Shown in pieces: positions 33,642-41,032 of a stretch of 64,000 nucleotides of DNA. The stretch is from the NCBI RefSeq assembly GCF_014190775.1, contig NZ_JACHVP010000001.1, positions 620,001-684,000 on the forward strand, read 5' to 3'. Numbering within the stretch: the first letter of the stretch is position 1; each line of letters opens with the position of its first letter. This stretch comes from Leifsonia aquatica. Its GTDB lineage: Bacteria > Actinomycetota > Actinomycetes > Actinomycetales > Microbacteriaceae. Under the pieces are notes generated by a model, which had not been told where the DNA came from, made no database searches, and worked only from the letters and a program-made list of their open reading frames with translations. Made by a program: the position numbers and the translations under genes.

Positions 33642-35171
33642 TCAGGCGACCGTGACGGTGATCGTATGCAGGCCCGTCGCACCGTCGGGCACGACGTCCT
33701 GCTCCTTCGCGGTCTGCACCGTTCCCCGGGCGTCCGTGGCGCGCACCGTCAGCGTGTGGGTGCCCGGTTCGGCGGCCCACTCGTACTTCCACTGCCGCCA
33801 GGTGTCGATGGAGATGGCGTCCGCGAGCTGTGCCGGGACCCAGTCACCGTGGTCGACCCGCACCTCGACCGCGCTCACTCCGACGTGCTGCGACCAGGCG
33901 ACGCCGGCCACCGCCACCGTCCCCGCCTTCACCTGGCGGCCCGCCGCCGGGACGTCGATGCGGGACGACAGCTTGACCGGGCCGCGCTCGGACCATCCCC
34001 GATCCGTCCAGTACGAGGTGACGGCGTCGAACCGGGTCACCTGCAGCTCCACCACCCACTTCGTCGCCGAGACGTAGCCGTAGAGACCCGGCACCACCAT
34101 CCGCACCGGGTAGCCGTGCTCGAGCGGCAGGGGCTGGCCGTTCATCCCGACCGCCAGGATCGCCGCACGCTCGTCGGTGAGCGCCTCGATCGGTGTGCTC
34201 GCCGTCCAGCCGTCCTGGCTGCGCGAGAGCACCATGTCGGCCCGCGCCGTCGGCTTCGCCCGGGCCAGGAGGTGCCGGATCGGGTAGCCCAGCCAGCGCG
34301 CGTTGCCGATGAGGTCGCCGCCGACCTCGTTCGAGACGCAGGTGAGCGTCGTCACCGACTCCTCGAGCGGCAGGGCGAGTAGCTGGGCGTACGTCAGCTC
34401 CACCTCGTGCTCGACCATCCCCGTGATGCGCAGGCGCCAGTCCTGGGGCTGGATGCCGGGGATCTGGAGGGCGGTGTCGATCCGGTAGAAGTCCGCGGCG
34501 GGCGTGACGATGGGGGAGAGGCCGGGGATGGGGAACGACGCCCCGGCCGGGATGGGCGGCGCCGTCGTCGCGGGCGTCGGCAGATGGAACGCCGCGCGGG
34601 CGGCCGCCGCGGCCCGGTAGCCCGCCGCCACGACCTGGCCGGCGACCACCGCGATCGCCCCCGCAATGGCCGTGCCCGACGCGGCCAGCACGAAACGACG
34701 CCTGGTCACCTCTCCCTGCGGCGCGACCCTCGTCGGCTCGGTGCCGCGCAGCAGCCGGATCAGCCAGGCGAGGACGAGGACGCCCACCAGCGCGGCCAGG
34801 ACCGACGGCACGGCGTCGACGATCCCCGCACCGGACCGGGTCAGCGCGGCCAGCACGCCGACGGCGCCGCCCGCCGCGATGAGCACCCGCCCGAACGGCG
34901 GACGGCGCAGCTCCAGCCAGCCGGCGAGCGCACCTCCGGCCAGCACCAGCACCGCGAGCAGCGCGATCAGGAAGGCCTTGTCGCCGGTGCCGAACACCGC
35001 GATCACGGCCTCCTTCACCCATCCGGGAGCCAGGTCGATCACCAGCGAGCCGACGACGAGCACCGGGCTGCCGTCCTGCACCACGAAGGCGCTCACCAGC
35101 TCGGCGGCCCCGACGCCGGCCACGACGCCCGCGACACCGGCCAGGGCCGCCCGCGCGCGCATCGACATCAT
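33642..35171 (-). CDS. membrane-anchored sulfite-oxidase-fold molybdenum enzyme
   Basis: A 509-residue protein. Residues 1-140 hold about four membrane helices; a twin-arginine-like sequence TRRRFVLAASGTAIAGAIAV (about 156-175) starts a further helix that precedes the external domain. The molybdopterin domain starts near residue 225, with molybdenum ligand Cys278 in TLTCVSNEVGGDLIGNA and the later GYPVRMVVPGLYGYVSATKW. A C-terminal dimerisation domain of about 110 residues follows. The ATG at 35171 is favoured because TACGCT (35178-35183, minus strand) stands 6 bases upstream. Likely an exported oxidoreductase on the outer membrane face; substrate unknown. Confidence 0.9.
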   Translation of the reverse strand: MMSMRARAALAGVAGVVAGVGAAELVSAFVVQDGSPVLVVGSLVIDLAPGWVKEAVIAVFGTGDKAFLIALLAVLVLAGGALAGWLELRRPPFGRVLIAAGGAVGVLAALTRSGAGIVDAVPSVLAALVGVLVLAWLIRLLRGTEPTRVAPQGEVTRRRFVLAASGTAIAGAIAVVAGQVVAAGYRAAAAARAAFHLPTPATTAPPIPAGASFPIPGLSPIVTPAADFYRIDTALQIPGIQPQDWRLRITGMVEHEVELTYAQLLALPLEESVTTLTCVSNEVGGDLIGNARWLGYPIRHLLARAKPTARADMVLSRSQDGWTASTPIEALTDERAAILAVGMNGQPLPLEHGYPVRMVVPGLYGYVSATKWVVELQVTRFDAVTSYWTDRGWSERGPVKLSSRIDVPAAGRQVKAGTVAVAGVAWSQHVGVSAVEVRVDHGDWVPAQLADAISIDTWRQWKYEWAAEPGTHTLTVRATDARGTVQTAKEQDVVPDGATGLHTITVTVA

Positions 35172-35244
35172 GATCGAAGCGTAGGGGCGCCGGCTGTGCG
35201 TCGGAAGAGAAGGCGGGGCGCGGCATGAGAGCCTTGGAGGCATC

Positions 35245-37815
35245 ATGACGTCTCCTGCACCCGTCCGGCTCCTCGTCGACGACATCCCCGGCCACACCGG
35301 CCCGGGCACCGCGAGCGAGGACACCGTCTATGAGACGTTCGTCGCCTGGGCGGAGGCCGGAGGCATCTCGCTCTACCCGGCGCAGGACGAGTCCGTCATC
35401 GAGATCGTCGCCGGCGCGAACCTCATCCTGAGCACGCCGACCGGCACCGGCAAGTCGCTCGTCGCCGTCGCCGCGCATTTCGCCGCCCTCTCCCGCGGCG
35501 AGCGCAGCTACTACACGGCGCCGATCAAGGCACTCGTCTCTGAGAAGTTCTTCGCCCTGGTCGACATCTTCGGCGCCGAGAACGTCGGCATGATGACCGG
35601 CGACTCCGCCGTGAACCCCGACGCGCCCATCATCTGCTGCACGGCCGAGATCCTCGCCAACCTCGCCCTCCGTCACGGCGAGGACACCCCGGTCGGCCAG
35701 GTCGTGATGGACGAGTTCCACTTCTACGCCGACCCCGACCGCGGCTGGGCGTGGCAGGTCCCGCTGCTGACCCTCCCGCACGCCCAGTTCGTGCTGATGT
35801 CGGCCACCCTCGGCGACGTGACGGCGCTCGCCGCGGACCTCACCCGGCGCACCGGCCGCGAGACCGCCACGGTCACGGGCGTCGAGCGCCCGGTGCCGCT
35901 GCACTACTTCTACGAGCTGTCGCCCATCCACGAGACGATCGACGACCTCCTGCACACCGGGCAGGCGCCGATCTACGTCGTCCACTTCTCTCAGCTCGCC
36001 GCGCTCGAACGCGCCCAGTCGCTCTCCAGCGCGAAGATCGCCGACCGCGAGCAGCGCGACCGCATCGCCGAGCTGATCGGCGACTTCCGCTTCACGACGG
36101 CGTTCGGCAAGACGCTCTCGCGCCTCCTCCGCCAGGGGATCGGCGTGCACCACGCGGGGATGCTGCCGAAGTACCGCCGCCTCGTCGAGCAGCTCGCCCA
36201 GCGCGGCCTGCTCCGCGTGATCTGCGGGACGGACACCCTCGGGGTCGGCATCAACGTCCCGATCCGCACCGTGCTGCTCACCGCGCTCACCAAGTTCGAC
36301 GGCACGCGGATGCGGCAGCTCAACGCCCGCGAGTTCCATCAGATCGCCGGTCGGGCCGGGCGCGCCGGATACGACACCGCGGGGACCGTCGTCGCGCAGG
36401 CCCCCGAGCACGAGAGCGAGAACCTCAAAGCGATCGAGAAGGCCGGCGACGACCCGAAGAAGCGGCGCAAGATCGTCCGCAAGAAGGCGCCGGAGGGCTT
36501 CGTCTCCTGGGGCGAGCCGTCCTTCCGCAAGCTGATCGACGCCGAGCCCGAGACGCTCACCTCCTCCATGCAGATCACGAGCGCCATGCTCATCAACGTG
36601 ATCGGCCGCGGGGGCGACGTCTACGGCCACGTGCGCGCCCTCGTCTTCGACAACCACGAGCCGTGGAAGCGGCAGCTCGCCCTCGCCCGCCGCGCGATCG
36701 AGCTGTACCGCTCGCTCCTGACCGCCGGGGTGATCGAGAACGTGGGCGGGGAGATCCGGCTCACGGTCGACCTCCAGCCCAACTTCGCCCTCAACCAGCC
36801 GCTCTCGCCGTTCGCGCTCGCCGCGTTCGAGCTGTTCGACGCCGAGTCGCCGCAGTTCGCGCTCGACATCGTCTCCGTCGTCGAGTCGACGCTGGACGAC
36901 CCGCGCCCGGTCATCTCCGCCCAGCAGTTCCAGGCGCGCGGCGAGGCCGTCGCCGCCATGAAGGCCGAGGGGATCGAGTACGACGAGCGCATGGCCGCGC
37001 TCGAGGAGGTCACGCACCCCAAGCCGCACGACGAGCTGCTCCACGAGGCCTTCGCGACGTACGCCTCCAGCCAGCCGTGGGTCGCCGACTTCGAGCTGCG
37101 CCCCAAGTCGGTCGTGCGCGACCTGTACGAGCGGGCGATGACGTTCGGCGAGTTCATCGCCTTCTACAAGCTCGCGCGTTCCGAGGGCGTCGTGCTGCGG
37201 TACCTGTCCGACGCGTACCGCGCGCTGGGGCAGACGGTGCCGCTCGACCTGCGCACCGAGGACCTCCGCGACATCATCGAGTGGCTCGGCGAACTCGTCA
37301 GGCAGGTCGACTCGAGCCTGCTCGACGAGTGGGAGGAGCTCATCCACCCCGACGCCGCCCGGCACGCCGCCGAGTCGACCGAGCTCGCGCCTCCCGCGCC
37401 GCGCAACGTCACCACCAACCGGCGGGCGTTCTTCGTGCTCGTGCGCAACGAGCTGTTCCGACGCGTGCAGCTCGCCGCCCTCGACCGGGTGCCGGAACTC
37501 GGGACGCTCGAGGCGGAGGCCGCGGCGCTGGCCGAGTCCGCGGTGCCGTCCTTCACCGAGCAGCAGTGGGATGCGGCCCTCGAGGACTACTACGAGGAGC
37601 ACGACGAGATCCTCACCGACGCCGCCGCGCGCTCGGCGACGATGATCGTCGTGGACGAGACCCCCGCCGCGTCCGAGGGCGTCTGGCGGGTGCGGCAGAT
37701 CCTCGCCGACCCGGCCGGCGACCACGACTGGGGCATCAGCGCGGACATCCTGCTCGAGGCCTCGGCCCGGGCCGGGGTGGCCGTGGTGCGGGTGACGGGC
37801 GTCGAGCGGCTCTAG
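35245..37815 (+). CDS. Ski2-like DEAD/DEAH helicase with DUF3516-type C-terminus
   Basis: An 856-residue SF2 helicase. Seen: Walker A TPTGTGKSLVAV, TAPIKALVSEKF, motif II as DEFH in VVMDEFHFYADP, motif III LMSATLGDVT, and the C-terminal lobe motifs GVHHAGMLPKYR, GTDTLGVGINVPIRTVL and QIAGRAGRAGYDT. The remaining 430 residues match the DUF3516 region of actinobacterial Ski2/Mtr4-related helicases. RNA is the likely substrate by family relation, but unproven here. TTGGAGG is 5 bases before the ATG. It diverges from the membrane molybdoenzyme. Confidence 0.92.
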   Translation: MTSPAPVRLLVDDIPGHTGPGTASEDTVYETFVAWAEAGGISLYPAQDESVIEIVAGANLILSTPTGTGKSLVAVAAHFAALSRGERSYYTAPIKALVSEKFFALVDIFGAENVGMMTGDSAVNPDAPIICCTAEILANLALRHGEDTPVGQVVMDEFHFYADPDRGWAWQVPLLTLPHAQFVLMSATLGDVTALAADLTRRTGRETATVTGVERPVPLHYFYELSPIHETIDDLLHTGQAPIYVVHFSQLAALERAQSLSSAKIADREQRDRIAELIGDFRFTTAFGKTLSRLLRQGIGVHHAGMLPKYRRLVEQLAQRGLLRVICGTDTLGVGINVPIRTVLLTALTKFDGTRMRQLNAREFHQIAGRAGRAGYDTAGTVVAQAPEHESENLKAIEKAGDDPKKRRKIVRKKAPEGFVSWGEPSFRKLIDAEPETLTSSMQITSAMLINVIGRGGDVYGHVRALVFDNHEPWKRQLALARRAIELYRSLLTAGVIENVGGEIRLTVDLQPNFALNQPLSPFALAAFELFDAESPQFALDIVSVVESTLDDPRPVISAQQFQARGEAVAAMKAEGIEYDERMAALEEVTHPKPHDELLHEAFATYASSQPWVADFELRPKSVVRDLYERAMTFGEFIAFYKLARSEGVVLRYLSDAYRALGQTVPLDLRTEDLRDIIEWLGELVRQVDSSLLDEWEELIHPDAARHAAESTELAPPAPRNVTTNRRAFFVLVRNELFRRVQLAALDRVPELGTLEAEAAALAESAVPSFTEQQWDAALEDYYEEHDEILTDAAARSATMIVVDETPAASEGVWRVRQILADPAGDHDWGISADILLEASARAGVAVVRVTGVERL

Positions 37816-37824
37816 CGATTTTGA

Positions 37825-37857
37825 CGGCGGACCGCCGCCGTGTGAGTATCTACACGG
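37825..37857 (+). terminator. tandem hairpins after the Ski2-like helicase
   Basis: CGGCGG-A-CCGCCG (37825-37837) is followed by CCGTGT (37838-37843) pairing with ACACGG (37852-37857) across 8 bases. The pair starts 9 bases after the helicase stop. No T-run follows. These could terminate the helicase transcript or act in the leader of the phosphate transporter. Confidence 0.45.
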
Positions 37858-37947
37858 TCGCTTGATCGCGCGCCAGGTCACTTGCATGACATCCCGGTGA
37901 ACGGTTGTATCGGGGTGGATCGCATCCCCCACACGAGAAAGAATCCG

Positions 37948-39162
37948 GTGGACCTCACCCTCATCATCGTGCTGGTCATCGCGCTGGCCCTGTTCTTCGA
38001 CTTCACGAACGGTTTCCACGACACCGCGAACGCGATGGCGACCCCCATCGCGACCGGTGCGATGAAACCGAAGGTGGCCGTGGCTCTGGCCGCCGTCCTC
38101 AACCTGATCGGCGCTTTCCTCTCGACGGAGGTGGCGAAGACCATCTCCGGCGGCATCATCAAGGAGGGATCGGGCGGCGTGCAGATCACGCCGGAGCTGA
38201 TCTTCGCCGGACTGGTCGGCGCGATCGTGTGGAACATGGTCACGTGGCTGTTCGGCCTGCCGTCCTCGTCCAGCCACGCGCTGTTCGGCGGGCTCATCGG
38301 CGCGGCCATCGTCGGCGCCGGGATCGGTGCGGTCGACTTCCTCGTCGTGCTCGACAAGGTCATCCTGCCTGCGCTCATCGCGCCGGTGACGGCCGGCGTG
38401 GTCGCGTACTCCGCGACGAAGCTCGCCTACTGGATCACCCGCCGCTACGACGGCCGGCCCGACGGCCGCGGCGGGTTCCGCTACGGCCAGATCTTCTCCT
38501 CCTCGCTCGTCGCACTGGCGCACGGCACCAACGACGCCCAGAAGACGATGGGCGTCATCACCCTCACGCTCATCGCGGCCGGCCTCCAGACCGCGGGCAC
38601 TGGGCCCGAGCTGTGGGTCGTCGTCTCCTGCGCCCTGGCCATCGCGATCGGCACCTACTCGGGCGGCTGGCGCATCATCCGCACCCTCGGCCGCGGCCTC
38701 ACCGAGGTCAAGCCCGCCCAGGGCTTCGCCGCCGAGACCAGCACCGCGGCGACGATCCTCGCCTCCAGCCACCTCGGCTTCGCCCTCTCGACCACGCAGG
38801 TCGCCTCCGGATCGGTCATCGGCTCCGGCCTCGGCCGCCGCGGGTCGTCCGTGCGCTGGGGGACCGCCGGGCGCATCGCCATCGGCTGGCTGCTCACCCT
38901 GCCCGCCGCGGGCATCGTCGGCGCCGTCGCCGCCCTCATCGCCGGCCTGGGGCCCGTCGGCATCCTCATCGACACCGTGCTCGGCGTCGGCGTCGTGACC
39001 CTCATCTTCTGGCTGTCGCGCCGCAACCAGGTGCACAGCGACAACGCGGTCGAGCCCGCCCCCGTCCAGGGTCAGAGCGAGGTCGCCGCGTCGGCCAGGG
39101 CCGTGAAGATCAAGAAGGTCAAGCCGCTCAAGAAGGAGCGCACGCGCAAGGAGTCCGCATGA
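37948..39162 (+). CDS. PiT-family inorganic phosphate transporter (first copy)
   Basis: A 404-residue low-affinity phosphate/cation symporter in the cytoplasmic membrane. The duplicated PiT signatures are FDFTNGFHDTANAMAT near the N-terminus and ALAHGTNDAQKTMGV in the second half; GLPSSSSHALFGGLIGA and SHLGFALSTTQVASG are the other conserved loops. The GTG at 37948 is chosen because the family begins with the hydrophobic DLTLIIVLVIAL. A GGTGAAC element at 37896-37902 resembles half of a PHO box. The Lys-rich tail runs into the ATGA overlap with a small membrane protein. Confidence 0.93.
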   Translation: MDLTLIIVLVIALALFFDFTNGFHDTANAMATPIATGAMKPKVAVALAAVLNLIGAFLSTEVAKTISGGIIKEGSGGVQITPELIFAGLVGAIVWNMVTWLFGLPSSSSHALFGGLIGAAIVGAGIGAVDFLVVLDKVILPALIAPVTAGVVAYSATKLAYWITRRYDGRPDGRGGFRYGQIFSSSLVALAHGTNDAQKTMGVITLTLIAAGLQTAGTGPELWVVVSCALAIAIGTYSGGWRIIRTLGRGLTEVKPAQGFAAETSTAATILASSHLGFALSTTQVASGSVIGSGLGRRGSSVRWGTAGRIAIGWLLTLPAAGIVGAVAALIAGLGPVGILIDTVLGVGVVTLIFWLSRRNQVHSDNAVEPAPVQGQSEVAASARAVKIKKVKPLKKERTRKESA

Positions 39163-39500
39163 TCGGCATCGACTGGGTCGCGTTCGTCATCGTCTTCGCC
39201 GCCGCCATCGTCGGCGCGTGCGTCGTCGTGAGCCTCTACGCCCTCGGCACCCGGCTCCTGGCCGTCGCCGGCCGCGCCCTCGTGGTCGAGCCGGTGGAGT
39301 TCACGGACGCCATCACGGTGATCACGCCGGAGGAGGCCGCCAAGGCCCAGCGGAAGGCCGCCAAGGCCCGCAGGAAGAACCCGCTGACCGCTGGACAGAA
39401 GCGCCTGGCGCTCACCGGCGCGTACGTCTGCTTCGTCCTGACCGGCTGCGCCGTGCTCTACGGCCTGTACCTGATCATCCCCTTCTTCCACGCCTCCTGA
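39159..39500 (+). CDS. small membrane protein coupled to the PiT transporter
   Basis: A 113-residue protein with one N-terminal helix (AFVIVFAAAIVGACVVVSLYAL), a charged central loop rich in Lys/Ala/Arg (AKAQRKAAKARRKNP) and a C-terminal helix (VCFVLTGCAVLYGLYLIIPFF). Its ATG overlaps the transporter stop, and AAGGAG lies about 6 bases upstream. A second PiT cassette at 59310-60790 has the same arrangement and a similar partner (FYALALRLLSL against LYALGTRLLAV), so a role in transporter assembly or regulation is a fair inference. Function not established. Confidence 0.78.
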   Translation: MIGIDWVAFVIVFAAAIVGACVVVSLYALGTRLLAVAGRALVVEPVEFTDAITVITPEEAAKAQRKAAKARRKNPLTAGQKRLALTGAYVCFVLTGCAVLYGLYLIIPFFHAS

Positions 39501-39531
39501 GGCGCGCCCCGCGCGCCCTGCCTGTGCGGTT

Positions 39532-39593
39532 CGCGAGGGGTGACTTGGTGCGGGTATTCCGCGCCCCTTACCCGCAACTACTCACCCTTCGCG
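39532..39593. repeat. imperfect 25-base inverted repeat between convergent genes
   Basis: Arms 39532-39556 and 39569-39593 match at 21 of 25 positions with a 12-base spacer. It lies between the stop of the PiT partner gene (39500) and the stop of the opposing uracil/xanthine permease (39637), where a bidirectional terminator is expected. No T-run follows on either side. Its sequence is unrelated to the repeat at 11682-11746. Confidence 0.6.
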
Positions 39594-39636
39594 GTGCGGG
39601 CGCGCGGTGCGGGCGCGGCCGCGGACGCGCCCGCGC

Positions 39637-40914
39637 TCAGTCCGTGCCGCGGAGGCGGGCGACGGTGCGCATGAGGTGGTAGACGACGATCGCGGCGATG
39701 GTGCCGAGGGCGATGCCGTTGAACGTCAGCTGGCCGAGGTTCAGCGTGAAGTCCGCGATGCCGACGATGAGCGCGGTGGCCGCGGTGAACTGGTTGACGG
39801 GCTTCGAGAAGTCCACCTTGTTGTCGAGCCAGATCTTCACGCCGATGATGCCGATGAGGCCGTACAGGGCCGTCGTCACGCCGCCGAGCACGCCGGCCGG
39901 GATGGTGTTGATGACGGCGCCGACCTTGGGGGAGAGGCCGAGCAGGATCGCCACGATGCCGGCCACCCAGTACGCGGCGGTCGAATAGACCTTGGTCGCG
40001 GCCATGACGCCGATGTTCTCGCCGTACGTCGTGGTGCCCGAACCGCCGAAGAAGCCGGCGACGGTGGTCGCGAGACCGTCCGCGAAGAGCGCGCGGCCGG
40101 TGAGCTTGTTGACGGAGGGATCGGTCAGCTGGGCGACGCCGCGGATGTGCCCGACGTTCTCGGCGACGAGCACGAGCACGACGGGGAGGAAGGCGGGGAG
40201 GATGCCGAAGGTGGCGCCCGGGTTCTCGAACGGGTTGGCCGGGAGGGCGAAGGTGGGCAGCCCGATCCAGTCGGCCTTCGCCACCGCGGAGAAGTCGATC
40301 TCGCCCGCGAACGCGGCGAAGACGTACCCGACGGCCACGCCGACGAAGATGGAGAGCCGACCCAGGAGGCCCTTGAACAGCACGGTGCACAGGATGACGG
40401 CGAGCAGCGTCACGAGTGCGGTCCACGGCGCCTGCACGAAGTTGTTCTTCGCCGCGGGCGCCAGGTTGAACCCGATCAGGGCCACGATCGCACCGGCCAC
40501 GACGGGCGGCATGAGGGTGTCGATCCAGCCCGTGCCGGTGAGGATCACGATCCCGCCGACGATGGCGAGCAGCACACCGACGGCCACGATCCCGAACAGG
40601 GCGCTGCCCATCCCGTTGCTGGCCGTCGCGGCGGTGATCGGCGCGATGAAGGCGAACGACGAGCCCAGGTAGCTCGGGAGGCGGTTGCCGGTGATCAGCA
40701 GGAACAGGATGGTGCCGACGCCCGAGAAGAGCAGCGTCGTGCTCGGCGGGAAGTGCGTGAGCACCGGGACGAGGAAGGTCGCACCGAACATCGCGACCAC
40801 GTGCTGGGCGCCGAGCCCGATGGTGCGGGGCCAGGTGAGACGCTCGCCGGGGAGCACGATCTCGTGGGCGCCGACGTTCTTCCCGTCGCCGTGCAGCGTC
40901 CAGGGCAGGGCCAT
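39637..40914 (-). CDS. NCS2 uracil/xanthine-type permease
   Basis: A 425-residue nucleobase/H+ symporter of the UraA-like NCS2 group, with 14 expected helices. Seen: PRTIGLGAQHVVAMFGATF, YLGSSFAFIAPITAA, the helix-8/10 carboxylate regions VLVLVAENVGHI and GTTTYGENIGVMAAT. The second glutamate motif (GENIGVMAAT) and the short length favour uracil over purines. GGAGG is 7 bases before the ATG, and TAATTC upstream may be the -10. It diverges from a second NCS2 permease across a PHO-box-like direct repeat. Confidence 0.92.
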   Translation of the reverse strand: MALPWTLHGDGKNVGAHEIVLPGERLTWPRTIGLGAQHVVAMFGATFLVPVLTHFPPSTTLLFSGVGTILFLLITGNRLPSYLGSSFAFIAPITAATASNGMGSALFGIVAVGVLLAIVGGIVILTGTGWIDTLMPPVVAGAIVALIGFNLAPAAKNNFVQAPWTALVTLLAVILCTVLFKGLLGRLSIFVGVAVGYVFAAFAGEIDFSAVAKADWIGLPTFALPANPFENPGATFGILPAFLPVVLVLVAENVGHIRGVAQLTDPSVNKLTGRALFADGLATTVAGFFGGSGTTTYGENIGVMAATKVYSTAAYWVAGIVAILLGLSPKVGAVINTIPAGVLGGVTTALYGLIGIIGVKIWLDNKVDFSKPVNQFTAATALIVGIADFTLNLGQLTFNGIALGTIAAIVVYHLMRTVARLRGTD

Positions 40915-40985
40915 GTGTGTCCTCCGGTAGGTGGCTTGGAATTAGGCTGGTACACGGCGCGTCGCGCCCATCGGCCGTCCGATCC

Positions 40986-41003
40986 GGTGAACACCCGGTG
41001 AAC
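40986..41003. promoter_or_regulatory. PHO-box-like direct repeat between two nucleobase permeases
   Basis: GGTGAAC occurs at 40986-40992 and again at 40997-41003, exactly 11 bases apart. On the minus strand this reads GTTCACCGGGT then GTTCACCGGAT. The 11-base direct repeats of GTTCAC match the PhoP-type PHO boxes described in Streptomyces. The site is 72 bases before the uracil/xanthine permease ATG and 30 bases before the proposed ATT start of the other permease. It could link nucleobase uptake to phosphate limitation. Confidence 0.55.
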
Positions 41004-41032
41004 CGCCCTACGAGATACTACGGGAGACCATC

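Noticed and set aside
37896-37902. A full PHO box before the first PiT gene.
   Set aside because: Only one GGTGAAC unit is clear; the positions 11 bases up- and downstream do not match, so it is mentioned but not annotated as a box.
33844-39036. A 1730-codon open frame on the minus strand, and many other long opposite-strand frames (for example 498-2081, 6123-8426, 9498-11729, 42829-45261).
   Set aside because: They mirror real genes. In 70 percent GC DNA with GC-rich third positions the antisense frame lacks stops. Their products are low-complexity Arg/Asp/Gly/Ala-rich sequence without recognisable motifs, and the sense strands carry clear families.
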